From: JABMNT01 sp048262655
GTDB lineage: Bacteria > Pseudomonadota > Alphaproteobacteria > Rhodospirillales > Casp-alpha2
NCBI GenBank assembly: GCA_048262655.1
Contig: JBLXEY010000005.1
Location: forward strand, 62,001 to 126,000
Reading direction: 5' to 3'
DNA length: 64,000 nucleotides
Each line of letters starts with the position of its first letter. Positions within the stretch are counted from its first letter, which is position 1. This document shows, in pieces, positions 25,984 through 35,039 of this stretch. Position numbers and translations under genes: made by a program. The notes under the pieces were generated by a model that saw only the letters and a list, made by a program, of their open reading frames with translations, was not told where the DNA came from and did no database searches.

Positions 25984-27117
25984 ATGGGCACTTCAAAGAG
26001 TGAACTTGATGCCGTCATCCGTGTGATTGCATCAAAAAAGAACTGGATCGAAAGTAACGCGGTTCAGCAATTGGAAACAACAGCCAAACTAAAAGGGATA
26101 AGAGAAGCCGTCGGCATGCCGGACTTACATGCGGGTAAAGGGTATCCGGTCGGGGCCGCCTTTTTGTCAGAAGGCCAAATCTACCCGGCACTCGTCGGGA
26201 ATGATATTGGTTGTGGAATGGGCCTTTGGCGCACAGAACTAAAAACATCAAAACTCAAACTGGATAAATGGGCCTCAAAACTAAAGCTGGACGACCCATG
26301 GGAAGGTCCTGCGTCTACGTGGCTGGAGGACTATGAGTTACCAGCAGACCTCTACGATAAATCCATCGGCACGATTGGTGGCGGGAATCATTTTGCCGAA
26401 TTGCAGTCTATAGCAAAAATTCACGACACTGCTGCCTTTCAACACATCGGCCTGGACAAGAGTAATCTGTATTTACTCGTCCATTCCGGTTCGCGAGGAT
26501 TGGGGCACGACATTCTGACACAGCATATCGAGCATTTCGGACATGAAGGTTTGAACTGCGCGGATGTGGCAGCGGAACGATATATGGCTGATCATGATCG
26601 AGCCCTCCAGTGGGCGCATGCAAATCGGGCTTTAATTGCGCATCGGTTTCTATCGACTTTACGCAGTGATAGCGAAGCGGTTTTCGACCTTACGCATAAT
26701 TCAGTCACGCCCATAAACCTCGAACGTCGTTCTTACTGGCTCCATCGAAAAGGCGCGTCGCCCTCAGATCAGGGCGCATTGGTCATTCCGGGCTCTCGCG
26801 GAACCTTCAGTTATCTGGTTAAACCGACCGCAAATCAGCAAGGTAACGCCTTTTCTCTGGCTCACGGAGCCGGACGCAAATGGACGCGATCTGATGCAAG
26901 AGGACGCTTATCAAAAAAATATAAACCGAGTGACTTCTTACGAACGGAGTTCGGCAGTCGCGTCATTTGTAATGACAAGGCGCTCATCTATGAAGAAGCC
27001 CCGCACGCATACAAAAATATAGATATTGTTGTGCAAGATATGGTTGATGAGGGGTTGATCAGCGTTGTTGCAACGCTACGCCCGGTTTTAACCTATAAAA
27101 CTCGGGGGTCACGATGA
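25984..27117 (+). CDS. rtcB: RtcB-family RNA ligase (RtcB2 type, partner of PrfH)
   Basis: 377 residues from the ATG at 25984, supported by GGAA six bases upstream; the open frame extends further but without protein-like sequence. RtcB joins RNA 2',3'-cyclic phosphate to 5'-OH ends using GTP and Mn2+. The metal and guanylate sites are visible: GNDIGCGMGLW near residues 75-85, GGGNHFAELQ, HSGSRGLGHDI and HGAGRKW with the GMP-linking His region. The length fits the shorter group that travels with release factor H. Its TGA overlaps the ATG of the prfH remnant as ATGA, and the known role of such pairs is repair of ribosomes nicked in 16S rRNA. Confidence 0.9.
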   Translation: MGTSKSELDAVIRVIASKKNWIESNAVQQLETTAKLKGIREAVGMPDLHAGKGYPVGAAFLSEGQIYPALVGNDIGCGMGLWRTELKTSKLKLDKWASKLKLDDPWEGPASTWLEDYELPADLYDKSIGTIGGGNHFAELQSIAKIHDTAAFQHIGLDKSNLYLLVHSGSRGLGHDILTQHIEHFGHEGLNCADVAAERYMADHDRALQWAHANRALIAHRFLSTLRSDSEAVFDLTHNSVTPINLERRSYWLHRKGASPSDQGALVIPGSRGTFSYLVKPTANQQGNAFSLAHGAGRKWTRSDARGRLSKKYKPSDFLRTEFGSRVICNDKALIYEEAPHAYKNIDIVVQDMVDEGLISVVATLRPVLTYKTRGSR

Positions 27118-27375
27118 GCCAAGCCATACAATCGATCTGGGTCCATATCACGTCCGGTCGGGGGCCGGATGAATGTGCTTTGGCAGTCAAAAAATTATTT
27201 GAGCATCTATCAAAAGATGCGCACGCCCATCATCTGGTAATCGAAATCATTGATTCAACCGCGGGAGAAACCAGCGCAGGCAAACAGCGTGCAAAGTCAG
27301 TGGGCCACACATTCCGATCTCGAACGCGGAAACCCGGTAAAAACATTTGTGGGCAAAGCCTTCAGAGAACGATGA
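27114..27375 (+). pseudogene. prfH: prfH remnant, central catalytic part deleted and C-terminus in another frame
   Basis: The reading frame from ATG 27114 gives a PrfH-like N-terminus (VHITSGRGPDECALAVKKLF). After about residue 53 (GETS) the match stops. In frame +1 relative to it, from about 27274 to the TGA at 27373-27375, the sequence reads AQANSVQSQWATHSDLERG followed by NPVKTFVGKAFRER, the typical C-terminus of PrfH. The roughly 100-residue middle of a normal ~200-residue PrfH, including the GGQ peptide-release loop, is absent. An internal deletion that shifted the frame explains this. The uninterrupted 91-residue product of the first frame would lack any release activity. Confidence 0.82.
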
Positions 27376-27395
27376 CAAAGTCCAAATAAATCAAA

Positions 27396-28496
27396 TCAAA
27401 CGTTGAACCTAAACAGCATAATATCGCCGTCTTTTACGCGGTAAGTCTTGCCTTCCTGACGCATTTTGCCAGCATCTTTAACGGCCTGTTCACCGCCCAG
27501 GTCGATAAAATCCTGATAGGCGATGGTTTCAGCCTTAATGTAGCCACGTTCGAAATCTGTATGGATAACACCAGCGGCCTGTGGCCCCAGTGCGCCGTCA
27601 AAAACTGTCCAGGCGCGGGTTTCTTTCGGTCCGGAGGTGAAAAACGTAATCAAACCCAGGAGGCTGTAACCGGCCCGAATAACCCGGTCCAGTCCCGCTT
27701 CTTCTAAGCCCAGCGCTTCTAGAAATTCAGCTTTTTCTTCGGCGCTATCAAGCTGAGAGACTTCTTCTTCGATTTTCGCTGAGACAACGACAGACTGCGC
27801 ACCCTGAGACGCTGCCATTTCGGCTACTTTTTCTGATAATGAATTTCCAGTCGCTGCTGATTCTTCCTCAACATTGCAAGCATAGAGAACCGGCTTGGAC
27901 GTCAAAAGCTGGAGCATTTTAAATGACTTTTGGTCATCCTCCGTGATGTCCAGCTTACGGGCCGGGGTCCCGTCACGTAAAAGTTCCAGTGTCCGTTGAA
28001 CAAGCGCAAGCTGTTGGGCCGCTTCCTTGTCATTGCCACGCATCCGTTTCTCAAGAGGGATAATGCGCTTTTCCAGGCTTTCCATATCGGCCAGCATGAG
28101 CTCGGTCTCGACGGTTTCCGCATCTCTGATTGGCTCAATCTGACCATCGACGTGGGTAATATTTTCGTCTTCGAAACAGCGGAGCACATGAATAATCGCA
28201 TCCGTTTCGCGAATGTTCGCCAAAAACTGATTGCCCAGCCCCTCGCCTTTACTGGCGCCTTTTACCAACCCGGCAATATCCACAAATTCCAGCTGTGTCG
28301 GAATAATTTTGGCTGATTTTGTGATCGTTGAAATTTTTTCAAGCCGATCGTCTGGAACCGCCACACGACCAACATTTGGTTCAATTGTGCAAAACGGGAA
28401 ATTTGCGGCTTCCGCCCCCGCCGTTGCCGTCAGGGCGTTGAATAATGTCGATTTCCCCACATTCGGCAGCCCAACAATTCCACAATTAAAACCCAT
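27396..28496 (-). CDS. ychF: Ribosome-binding ATPase of the Obg family
   Basis: 366 residues, the standard YchF length. The P-loop is GLPNVGKSTLFNALT at about 8-22, the G3 region reads DIAGLVKGASKGEGLGNQF, and the altered G4 motif NVEE (instead of NKxD) gives the family's preference for ATP. A coiled-coil arm and a C-terminal TGS domain (ending GKTYRVKDGDIMLFRFNV) complete it. It acts at the ribosome and in stress control. It overlaps pth by one base and is the last gene of the prs-rplY-pth-ychF block. Confidence 0.96.
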   Translation of the reverse strand: MGFNCGIVGLPNVGKSTLFNALTATAGAEAANFPFCTIEPNVGRVAVPDDRLEKISTITKSAKIIPTQLEFVDIAGLVKGASKGEGLGNQFLANIRETDAIIHVLRCFEDENITHVDGQIEPIRDAETVETELMLADMESLEKRIIPLEKRMRGNDKEAAQQLALVQRTLELLRDGTPARKLDITEDDQKSFKMLQLLTSKPVLYACNVEEESAATGNSLSEKVAEMAASQGAQSVVVSAKIEEEVSQLDSAEEKAEFLEALGLEEAGLDRVIRAGYSLLGLITFFTSGPKETRAWTVFDGALGPQAAGVIHTDFERGYIKAETIAYQDFIDLGGEQAVKDAGKMRQEGKTYRVKDGDIMLFRFNV

Positions 28497-29125
28497 TATC
28501 CGTCTTCCTTATTGTTCGAGCTACCCTTGTGAGGATCGCGGGGCGGCTTTGGACGTGGCGGATTAACCGCCATTGAAATTTTGCTCATGAAGGCACTGTC
28601 ATCAAGCTTTACGAGCAGGTCCGCATGATTGCCAACGGCATCAACCAGTTTTTCGACCCACTGCTGATCGGCTTTCGAAAAATCCTTGAGCACATGGCCG
28701 ACAACTTTTTCCTTGGTCCCAGGATGACCGACACCAATTCGAACGCGTTTAAAACCGGGCCCAATATGACTTTGTATCGACCGTATCCCATTATGCCCGG
28801 CGTGCCCTCCGCCTGTCTTGATCCGTACTTTGCCAGCCGCCAGATCCATTTCATCGTGAAGGACGATGACATGCTCCAAAGGCATTTTGTAAAAAGCCAT
28901 CGCCGCATGAACGGCGCGGCCAGACTCATTCATATAAGTCGTCGGCTTTAAGACCAGAACTTTCTGGCCTGCCAATTGACCTTCTGATAATTCACCCTGA
29001 AACTTTGACCGGAACGGCGTAAAGGAATGGCGGCGGACAATTTCGTCCACCGCCATAAAACCGATATTATGTCGATTCCTTGCGTACTCAGATCCAGGAT
29101 TGCCGAGGCCCACTAATAGACGCAC
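28496..29125 (-). CDS. pth: Peptidyl-tRNA hydrolase
   Basis: 209 residues. The enzyme frees tRNA from peptidyl-tRNAs that drop off the ribosome. Family motifs are all seen: LVGLGNPGSEYARNRHNIGF (residues 4-23, with catalytic His20), KPTTYMNESGRAV near 62, HDEMDLAAGKVRIK near 93-106 with the active-site Asp, and GGGHAGHNGIRSI. The C-terminus extends about 20 residues as a proline/lysine-rich tail. It sits between rplY and ychF, an order shared by many proteobacteria. Confidence 0.97.
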   Translation of the reverse strand: MRLLVGLGNPGSEYARNRHNIGFMAVDEIVRRHSFTPFRSKFQGELSEGQLAGQKVLVLKPTTYMNESGRAVHAAMAFYKMPLEHVIVLHDEMDLAAGKVRIKTGGGHAGHNGIRSIQSHIGPGFKRVRIGVGHPGTKEKVVGHVLKDFSKADQQWVEKLVDAVGNHADLLVKLDDSAFMSKISMAVNPPRPKPPRDPHKGSSNNKEDG

Positions 29126-29154
29126 GGTTTTCTCCTTGCGAAAACTGAGGAAGA

Positions 29155-29814
29155 TTACTCTTCCGTATCGCCGCCCTCAGCAGCCGCAGCTGCTTCGCCA
29201 GCTTCCGCTTCAGCAGCTTCAGCCTCTTCAGCATCAGCTTCAACGTTAACCGTCGGCGCCGCAATGGTAGCAACGGTGAAGTCGCGATCTGTAATTGTCA
29301 GCTCAACATCGTCAGGCAATTTCACGGCACTAATGTGAACACTGTCACCAACGTTGTAGGACGAAAGATCAACTTCAATGTTGTCTGGAATACTATCCGG
29401 TGACACCCGCATTTCAATCGCGTGACGAACCACGTTCAGAACACCGCCCATCCGCAGGCCAGGACACTCATCTTCACCGATAAAGCTGACTGGAACCTCA
29501 ACAACCAGACGGGTTGATTTGCTGAACCGCATGAAATCAACATGAAGAGGCTGATCACTAACCGGGTCCAATTGAATGTCACGGGGTAAAACCCGATGTT
29601 TAGCGCCTTCCGCGTCAATCTCGAAGACACTTGAAAAGAAAGTTCCCTTGCGGGTTAACCGCATAAGATCAATCGGATCAATGGAAATCATAATTGGGGT
29701 TTCTTTGTTGCCGTATATTACGGCTGGAACTCGACCAGCGCGACGCGTTGCTCGGGCTGCCCCCTTACCTGCCCGTTCCCGCGTTTCCGCGGCTAAAGAG
29801 ACGATATCTGCCAT
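29155..29814 (-). CDS. rplY: 50S ribosomal protein L25, long CTC form
   Basis: 219 residues. The N-terminal L25 domain (RAGRVPAVIYGNKETP near 26-41, binding 5S rRNA) is followed by the TL5/CTC-type beta domain, and a final alanine/glutamate-rich tail of about 35 residues. This two-domain form is usual in alphaproteobacteria, unlike the short L25 of E. coli. An AGGAG ribosome site is present. pth starts 29 bases downstream. Confidence 0.95.
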   Translation of the reverse strand: MADIVSLAAETRERAGKGAARATRRAGRVPAVIYGNKETPIMISIDPIDLMRLTRKGTFFSSVFEIDAEGAKHRVLPRDIQLDPVSDQPLHVDFMRFSKSTRLVVEVPVSFIGEDECPGLRMGGVLNVVRHAIEMRVSPDSIPDNIEVDLSSYNVGDSVHISAVKLPDDVELTITDRDFTVATIAAPTVNVEADAEEAEAAEAEAGEAAAAAEGGDTEE

Positions 29815-29871
29815 TTGAATAACTCCTAAAAATCGATATCAGCCGACCTCCAGGGGTGCCGGCACAAATCC

Positions 29872-29885
29872 CGCCCTTTCGGGCG
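29872..29885 (-). other. Small hairpin in the prs-rplY gap
   Basis: On the minus strand CGCCC-gaaa-GGGCG forms a five-bp stem closed by a GNRA-type tetraloop. There is no T-run, so it is not a clear terminator; it may stabilise or tune the rplY leader. Confidence 0.35.
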
Positions 29886-29919
29886 CGGCATAAATAGACC
29901 TGTTAAGGGGCTACGTCAA

Positions 29920-30852
29920 TCAATCAAACAGCGTCGAAACTGAGCTTTCTTCACTGATTCGACTAATTGCTTCCGCCATCAAGGGGGCTATGGTCAATTG
30001 TTCAATGTTATGGGACACCCGAACGGCTTCTGTCGCCATGATACTGTCGGTAATAACCAACCGCTCAAGAGGTGATGAACTGACACGGGCAACGGCACCG
30101 CCAGAGAGAACACCATGTGTTACATAGGCCGAAACGGAAGTCGCCCCCTGGTCTTTAAGAGCCACTGCAGCATTACAGAGCGTTCCGGCGGAATCGACAA
30201 TATCATCGACCAAAATACAGGCCCGACCTTCCACATTACCGATGATATTCATCACTTCCGACGAGCCAGCCCGTTCGCGCCGTTTATCAATAATCGCCAG
30301 ATCTGCACCCAAGCGCTTGGCAAGGCTCCGTGCTCGGACCACACCACCAACATCGGGAGAGACAATTACAAGTTCCTCATCTGCGTAGCGTTCTTCAATA
30401 TCGCGGCGCATGACAGGTGCCCCATATAGGTTGTCAGTCGGGATATCAAAGAAGCCTTGAATCTGACCAGCATGCAAATCCATGGTCAAAACCCGGTCTG
30501 CCCCTGCTTCCGTAATCAAATTGGCGACCAACTTTGCCGAAATCGGCGTCCGTGGGCCTGATTTGCGATCTTGTCGGGCATAGCCAAAGTAAGGAATAAC
30601 AGCCGTCATCCGCCGCGCCGAACCGCGTCGAAGCGCGTCCAGTGTAACCAGCAGTTCCATAAGGTTATCGTTTGCAGGAAATGACGTCGATTGAATGACA
30701 AAAACGTCTTCCCCTCGAACATTTTCCTCGATCTCAACAAAGACTTCCATATCCGAGAAGCGCCGGACGCTGGCTTTCGTCAGTGGTAAATTAACATAAG
30801 CAGAGATCGCCTCAGCGAGTGGACGATTGCTGTTACAGGAAATAATTTTCAT
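29920..30852 (-). CDS. prs: Ribose-phosphate pyrophosphokinase
   Basis: 310 residues from the ATG at 30852 (MKIISCNSNRPLAEA), which fits the usual start; the open frame runs 42 bases further. The enzyme makes PRPP from ribose 5-phosphate and ATP for nucleotides, histidine and tryptophan. Class I features are clear: FSDMEVFVEI near 42-51, the flexible loop with KSGPRTPISAKL, MDLHAGQIQGFFDIPTDNL near 127-145, and the PRPP loop LVDDIVDSAGT near 215-225. Product links to hisZ and purA elsewhere in the window are metabolic only. Confidence 0.97.
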   Translation of the reverse strand: MKIISCNSNRPLAEAISAYVNLPLTKASVRRFSDMEVFVEIEENVRGEDVFVIQSTSFPANDNLMELLVTLDALRRGSARRMTAVIPYFGYARQDRKSGPRTPISAKLVANLITEAGADRVLTMDLHAGQIQGFFDIPTDNLYGAPVMRRDIEERYADEELVIVSPDVGGVVRARSLAKRLGADLAIIDKRRERAGSSEVMNIIGNVEGRACILVDDIVDSAGTLCNAAVALKDQGATSVSAYVTHGVLSGGAVARVSSSPLERLVITDSIMATEAVRVSHNIEQLTIAPLMAEAISRISEESSVSTLFD

Positions 30853-31309
30853 CGATTTATGGGTCCCGGCGACATCGTAATCTGGATGCGGCACATTGCA
30901 TTAAAAGTCAACTTTGTCACCTTGCAAATCAGTCCCCAGAAACTGTCGCTGCGGCGCGCGGATTTTTCTTCAAACCTCGTGGGGAAATTAGCAGTGTCAT
31001 CCGCGTGTGTAAACGGATTCATCTGTAATTTGCGTCGAACATTGAAGAAATAATCAATTCACACGAACCGAGCCCGCATAATAAGGGAACCGCACCAGCA
31101 TTTAGGGTGCCCAACAGAACAAACCTGAGTTATCGAGGTTCGTGATCTGACGAAATCGCTCCGAATCGAACAAGATCAGCATTTGGCCGCTTATGGCAAA
31201 AAATTGCGTACCAACATGGGGCGCGATCATTTTTCGGCGGCACGCAAATTAGTTTGCGCCGAACCAACCCCGATGCCACCTCTTGCAACCAAGTCCAGAA
31301 GTGCGGACC
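30853..31309. other. 457-base gap with no supported gene
   Basis: Contains the prs promoter region and the DNA downstream of the HxlR gene. Short open frames here lack ribosome sites and protein-like sequence. A possible hairpin lies around 31234-31264 (TTCGGC ... GCCGAA with GCAAA/TTTGC inside) but no T-run follows. Nothing else was recognised. Confidence 0.4.
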
Positions 31310-31693
31310 TCAAGACTTCGGCTTGTTCAGGACATTTACGTTCCCCCAATCGCGCAAAGCCATAATAATTGGGCGCAGGCTCTCTCCCAGCTCCGTTAAA
31401 CTATATTCGACCTTCGGCGGTACAACCGCATAGACCTTGCGGCGAACCAGTCCATCAGCCTCCAATTCACGAAGTTGTTTGGTGAGCGTTCGTTGTGTGA
31501 CTGCCCCCATCTGCTTTTTCAGTTCATTGAACCGCAGGGTTCCATCGAACAGGTGGAAAAGTACGATACCCTTCCACTTGCCGCCAATCATTTCCAGCGA
31601 TGCCTCAACCGGGCACCCCTGACTGCACTCGTAGCTATCGAAACGATTTCGACGGCCGGTGTTTCCAGCACCCGTTGATCTAACAGTATCCAT
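31310..31693 (-). CDS. HxlR-family transcriptional regulator
   Basis: 127 residues with the family core: CPVEASLEMIGGKWKGIVLFHL (residues 27-48, including the cysteine typical of redox or electrophile sensing members), RFNELKKQMGAVTQRTLTKQLRELEADGLV winged helix-turn-helix, and PPKVEYSLTELGESL. It is divergent from the alcohol dehydrogenase gene across a 98-base gap containing an imperfect palindrome, so it probably controls that gene in response to a reactive electrophile such as a quinone or aldehyde. That trigger is inferred from better-known members. Confidence 0.92.
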   Translation of the reverse strand: MDTVRSTGAGNTGRRNRFDSYECSQGCPVEASLEMIGGKWKGIVLFHLFDGTLRFNELKKQMGAVTQRTLTKQLRELEADGLVRRKVYAVVPPKVEYSLTELGESLRPIIMALRDWGNVNVLNKPKS

Positions 31694-31696
31694 TAT

Positions 31697-31723
31697 GTAC
31701 CTATATACATGATATGTGCGTAC
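31697..31723. promoter_or_regulatory. Probable HxlR operator
   Basis: An imperfect 27-base palindrome with outer arms GTAC/GTAC and inner ATA/TAT pairs, starting four bases from the HxlR start codon and facing the divergent dehydrogenase gene. Position and symmetry suit autoregulation and control of both genes. Confidence 0.5.
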
Positions 31724-31791
31724 TTGTAATTATTGTCTATTTAAAAGATATACAGGTTTAACGCAATTTCAGTTTCACAAAGGACAAAGAC

Positions 31792-32802
31792 ATGAAGGCC
31801 ATCGGATACTCAAAAAGTTTGCCAATCACTGAGGAGATGTCGCTAGAAGCCGTTACCCTTCCTGATCCCGCGCCCCAGGGCAACGACCTTCTTGTCGAAA
31901 TCAAAGCCGTATCGGTCAACCCGGTCGATGTCAAAGTCCGCATGCGTGCGGCTCCTGAAACCGGGCACACGGTGCTGGGCTTTGACGCCAGCGGCATCGT
32001 TAAGGGCGTCGGCAGCTCAGCAACCCTATTCAAGCCGGGCGACGAGGTCTTTTATGCTGGTGCCATAACACGTGCGGGAACGAACAGTGAGCTACACGTC
32101 GTTGATGAACGCATTGTCGGGCGCAAACCGAGTAGCCTTGATCATGCGCAAGCCGCGGCGCTCCCGCTGACATCGATCACCGCGTGGGAACTCTTGTTTG
32201 AACGTTTCGGCCTGGAAGAAGGCACGGGGGCCGGTAAAAGTATTTTGGTCCTAGGAGGGGCTGGCGGCGTTGGTTCAATCCTAATCCAACTGGCCCGTCA
32301 ATTGACGCAGTTGACCGTAATCGCCACAGCATCTCGCGATGAAACCCGCGATTGGTGCCAAAGCATGGGTGCGCATCACATCATTGATCATCGCTCTGAC
32401 ATCAAGGCCCAATTGCAAGCACTGGCAATCGCGCCGGATTACGTCGCCGGATTAACTGGCACGGAAGGGCATTTCGCGACAATTGCCGAATGCATCGCAC
32501 CACAAGGAAAATTTGGTCTGATTGATGATCCTGACCCGGCATCCATTGATATCAGTCTGATTAAACGCAAATCGGTTTCACTGCATTGGGAGTTTATGTT
32601 TACCCGATCAATGTTCGAAACATCGGACATCATAGAACAACATAAACTTCTGAGCCGTGTTGCCGATCTTGTTGACGCAGGCACGCTGCGTTCAACGATG
32701 ACGGAAAACTTTGGGGCGATGAGCGTTGAAAACCTTAAGCGCGCGCATGCCCATCAAGAAAGTGGCAGAGCCATCGGGAAAACAGTGCTGATGGGATTCT
32801 AG
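31792..32802 (+). CDS. Zinc-binding-type alcohol dehydrogenase family protein (quinone oxidoreductase-like MDR)
   Basis: 336 residues of the medium-chain dehydrogenase/reductase fold: N-terminal GroES-like domain (VSVNPVDVKVR, GFDASGIVKGVG), then a Rossmann domain with LVLGGAGGVGSILIQLAR near residues 150-167. The classical structural-zinc cysteines are missing, as in quinone oxidoreductase-like members. The length and the partner HxlR gene fit a subgroup (TIGR02817-like) thought to reduce quinones or enals with NAD(P)H. Expression is probably induced by the same electrophiles sensed by HxlR. Confidence 0.88.
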   Translation: MKAIGYSKSLPITEEMSLEAVTLPDPAPQGNDLLVEIKAVSVNPVDVKVRMRAAPETGHTVLGFDASGIVKGVGSSATLFKPGDEVFYAGAITRAGTNSELHVVDERIVGRKPSSLDHAQAAALPLTSITAWELLFERFGLEEGTGAGKSILVLGGAGGVGSILIQLARQLTQLTVIATASRDETRDWCQSMGAHHIIDHRSDIKAQLQALAIAPDYVAGLTGTEGHFATIAECIAPQGKFGLIDDPDPASIDISLIKRKSVSLHWEFMFTRSMFETSDIIEQHKLLSRVADLVDAGTLRSTMTENFGAMSVENLKRAHAHQESGRAIGKTVLMGF

Positions 32803-33001
32803 TCCATTCCTGTAAAGCATAGCACATCGTGCCCAAGCTGAGGCTCGACAAACCGTCGGAGACAAAAAACCTGTACAATCACGGGTTTATCTCAATGTCG
32901 CGAGGTTCTATAATACGCCGTATCAACACATAAAGTAATAAGACGGCATTCGCTGCAGACTTTATATCTTATAAAATGCCTGCATGAGGAGAACCCAAGG
33001 G

Positions 33002-33364
33002 ATGGAACTTGATCATATTAATATCCGTACGAACGACCTTGAAAAGGTCAAAGATACGTTAATTGCCATACTCGGGCTGGAAGTTGGCGCGCGACCGCCC
33101 TTTCCATTTCCCGGCTACTGGCTTTACGGCAATGGCCGCGCCATCGTCCATTTAACGGTAACTGACCAGGATCCCGGAACAGATACCGGTGCCCTGGATC
33201 ATGTCGCCTTCAAAGACGAAGACTACGACGGGCTCATCGGTCGCCTTGCAGCCCATAAAATTGAACCCGATATCCGCATCGTACCTGGCTCCGGCGTCCG
33301 ACAGGTCTTCTTCAAGGTGACCCATGATGTGGTGATTGAAGTCGATTTTGATCCGGCCGACTAA
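33002..33364 (+). CDS. VOC-fold protein (glyoxalase/dioxygenase superfamily)
   Basis: 120 residues from the ATG at 33002, chosen because AGGAG lies just before it; an ATG at 32984 overlaps that ribosome site. ELDHINIRTNDLEKVKDTLIAIL and the second-half LDHVAFKDEDYDGLIGRL show the paired beta-alpha-beta-beta units of the vicinal-oxygen-chelate fold, with metal-type His5 and a Glu near the end (IEVDF). Substrate unknown. It converges on the lipoprotein gene, six bases apart. Confidence 0.8.
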   Translation: MELDHINIRTNDLEKVKDTLIAILGLEVGARPPFPFPGYWLYGNGRAIVHLTVTDQDPGTDTGALDHVAFKDEDYDGLIGRLAAHKIEPDIRIVPGSGVRQVFFKVTHDVVIEVDFDPAD

Positions 33365-33370
33365 CCCGAC

Positions 33371-34861
33371 CTAATTTGCACTTCCCGGCGGCGGTGGCGC
33401 GCGGCCGGGAACCTGCTTCAGGTTGGGGTTTCTGGAAAAGTCCGGGCTTCCGCTTGAGGCTTGACCCAAATTGGGACGGTTTGCGAACAACTCCTGAATA
33501 CCGTTGGCAGCGGCCGTCGCTACGATCTCTCCCACGCGGCCCCATTCGCCATCAAGGCTACCTGCAATGACAGCGTTCTCCTGCATCGCCTTTCCGACCT
33601 CGATACCGTCCATCGTATTGACCAACCAGACCACGCGCGCTTGCTGCCGCCCGTTAACGGGGGGGCCAACGGTTACCTGTCCGCGCACCTCGTAGGCTGC
33701 CTGCCTGGGGTCTTCCGAAATCGTCAGGTCCTGCGCCCGCATGGCTTTTTTGATTTCAATCGTCAAAACTTCATTACCATCGCCGGGTGCACCACTGACG
33801 GCGCGTATAGCGAACGATGGTCGCCCCCAAGCGATCGGCTTGGACCGGGCCGCGTCGGCATCTCCCGATAAAACGGCCGGTCGTGCCCTTGGGGGCTCGG
33901 ACAGTGCCGCTTCGTCCATCGCTTCCATGGCCTTGTCGCGCTGGACGGGATCGTCTTCGCTTGCGGCTTCCAGCCCTCTGCTGACAGGCATCAAACGCAT
34001 GGGTTTTTGTTGGGCGACGGCAGGCGGTTCGGCTTCAAGATCAGCTTTCGTCAAATTGTTCGTGTCACGCGTCTCCAGTTCCAACTCTTCATCAAGAATT
34101 TCTTCTTCCAGCGCTTCATCTAGTCCTTCAGGCAAACGAGAGACAACGGGCAAATCCTGCGCGGTTGGCAAGACTGTTATGGGCTGATCGGGTGTGTCGG
34201 CAACAACGGGCACGGCAGGCGCCGCTGGTGGCGCAGCAGGCGCTTGAAGGGGCGGGGATGTCGGCAAAACTTCGACGCTTTGCGACGATCCCGTGGGCAT
34301 TGCAAAACGTTCTTCAGGCGGCATTGCAATTTCTTCGTTTACGGCCAGCGGGCCAACATGATCGGCGACCATGCCAATGATATAGGGTTCCGCCTCTGCG
34401 ATTATCAGATTAATAGCTTCAACGCCGCCTTCCTCCCAAAGCAAACTATCGACGACGATTTCATGGCTGACGTTGGACACGGCCGTCCCGTAGGGAGCCC
34501 GCAGTTCCCAAACCGCTTTAACCCAGGCGATGGAGCCACGCTTGCGCACCTCTGATATCCGGCCTGCAATTGTTGGCCCTTGGTCATTGGCAGCACCAGA
34601 AATCACTGCTGGTCGTGCGGAATCACGCAACGACGCTGCAATTGCATCTGCAAGCACAAGCCGGCCCGGGTTATTCATCCCTTCGACCGGCAGTACGAAT
34701 ACGATATTTGATGTTTGCGCCAAAGGGGCCCGGATCTGGACGTCACTTGACGTGCGCGGCTGCGCATTCCTATCAGACGCGCACCCCGTCAGCAGTAAGC
34801 CGACAGGCAGTAAAATCCTAAGGATAAATAACCCCGTTCGCATCCTGCGTTTTTCCGACAC
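33371..34861 (-). CDS. Large lipoprotein with shared C-terminal domain (paralogue A)
   Basis: 496 residues from a GTG; the ATG at 34843 is an alternative. A lipobox LLLTGC near residue 27 marks it as a lipoprotein. An N-terminal domain (~50-180, VFVLPVEGMNNPGRLVLADAIAASL) is followed by a Pro/Ala/Glu-rich linker (~195-340) and a C-terminal domain (~350-465) that matches the next lipoprotein gene: AVSGAPGDGNEVLT, VVWLVNTMDGIEVGKAMQENAV, AGSLDGEWGRVGEIV. The function is unknown; N- and C-terminal parts both resemble small alpha/beta domains seen in envelope lipoproteins. The gene follows paralogue B in the same direction. Confidence 0.7.
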   Translation of the reverse strand: MSEKRRMRTGLFILRILLPVGLLLTGCASDRNAQPRTSSDVQIRAPLAQTSNIVFVLPVEGMNNPGRLVLADAIAASLRDSARPAVISGAANDQGPTIAGRISEVRKRGSIAWVKAVWELRAPYGTAVSNVSHEIVVDSLLWEEGGVEAINLIIAEAEPYIIGMVADHVGPLAVNEEIAMPPEERFAMPTGSSQSVEVLPTSPPLQAPAAPPAAPAVPVVADTPDQPITVLPTAQDLPVVSRLPEGLDEALEEEILDEELELETRDTNNLTKADLEAEPPAVAQQKPMRLMPVSRGLEAASEDDPVQRDKAMEAMDEAALSEPPRARPAVLSGDADAARSKPIAWGRPSFAIRAVSGAPGDGNEVLTIEIKKAMRAQDLTISEDPRQAAYEVRGQVTVGPPVNGRQQARVVWLVNTMDGIEVGKAMQENAVIAGSLDGEWGRVGEIVATAAANGIQELFANRPNLGQASSGSPDFSRNPNLKQVPGRAPPPPGSAN

Positions 34862-35039
34862 CCACGTTACCTGTCTAGCAAGCGATATCGCCCGAACACG
34901 ACAGAGTGAAATGGCTCTGGGTTCGCATCATATCGCGCATATATATACAGCAAAACTTTACCCTGATGCGCGGGCAAGATCACGGAAAACGGAAAACCGC
35001 CTCATTCGGACCACATATCGCGACCCGCTTTCTTGCCTT

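Noticed and set aside
30859..31053. Plus-strand open frame upstream of prs
   Set aside because: It begins inside the prs leader, lacks a ribosome site and has atypical composition.
33002..33364. Antibiotic-resistance (bleomycin-type) protein
   Set aside because: The VOC fold is shared by many enzymes, and nothing in the sequence or context points to drug binding.
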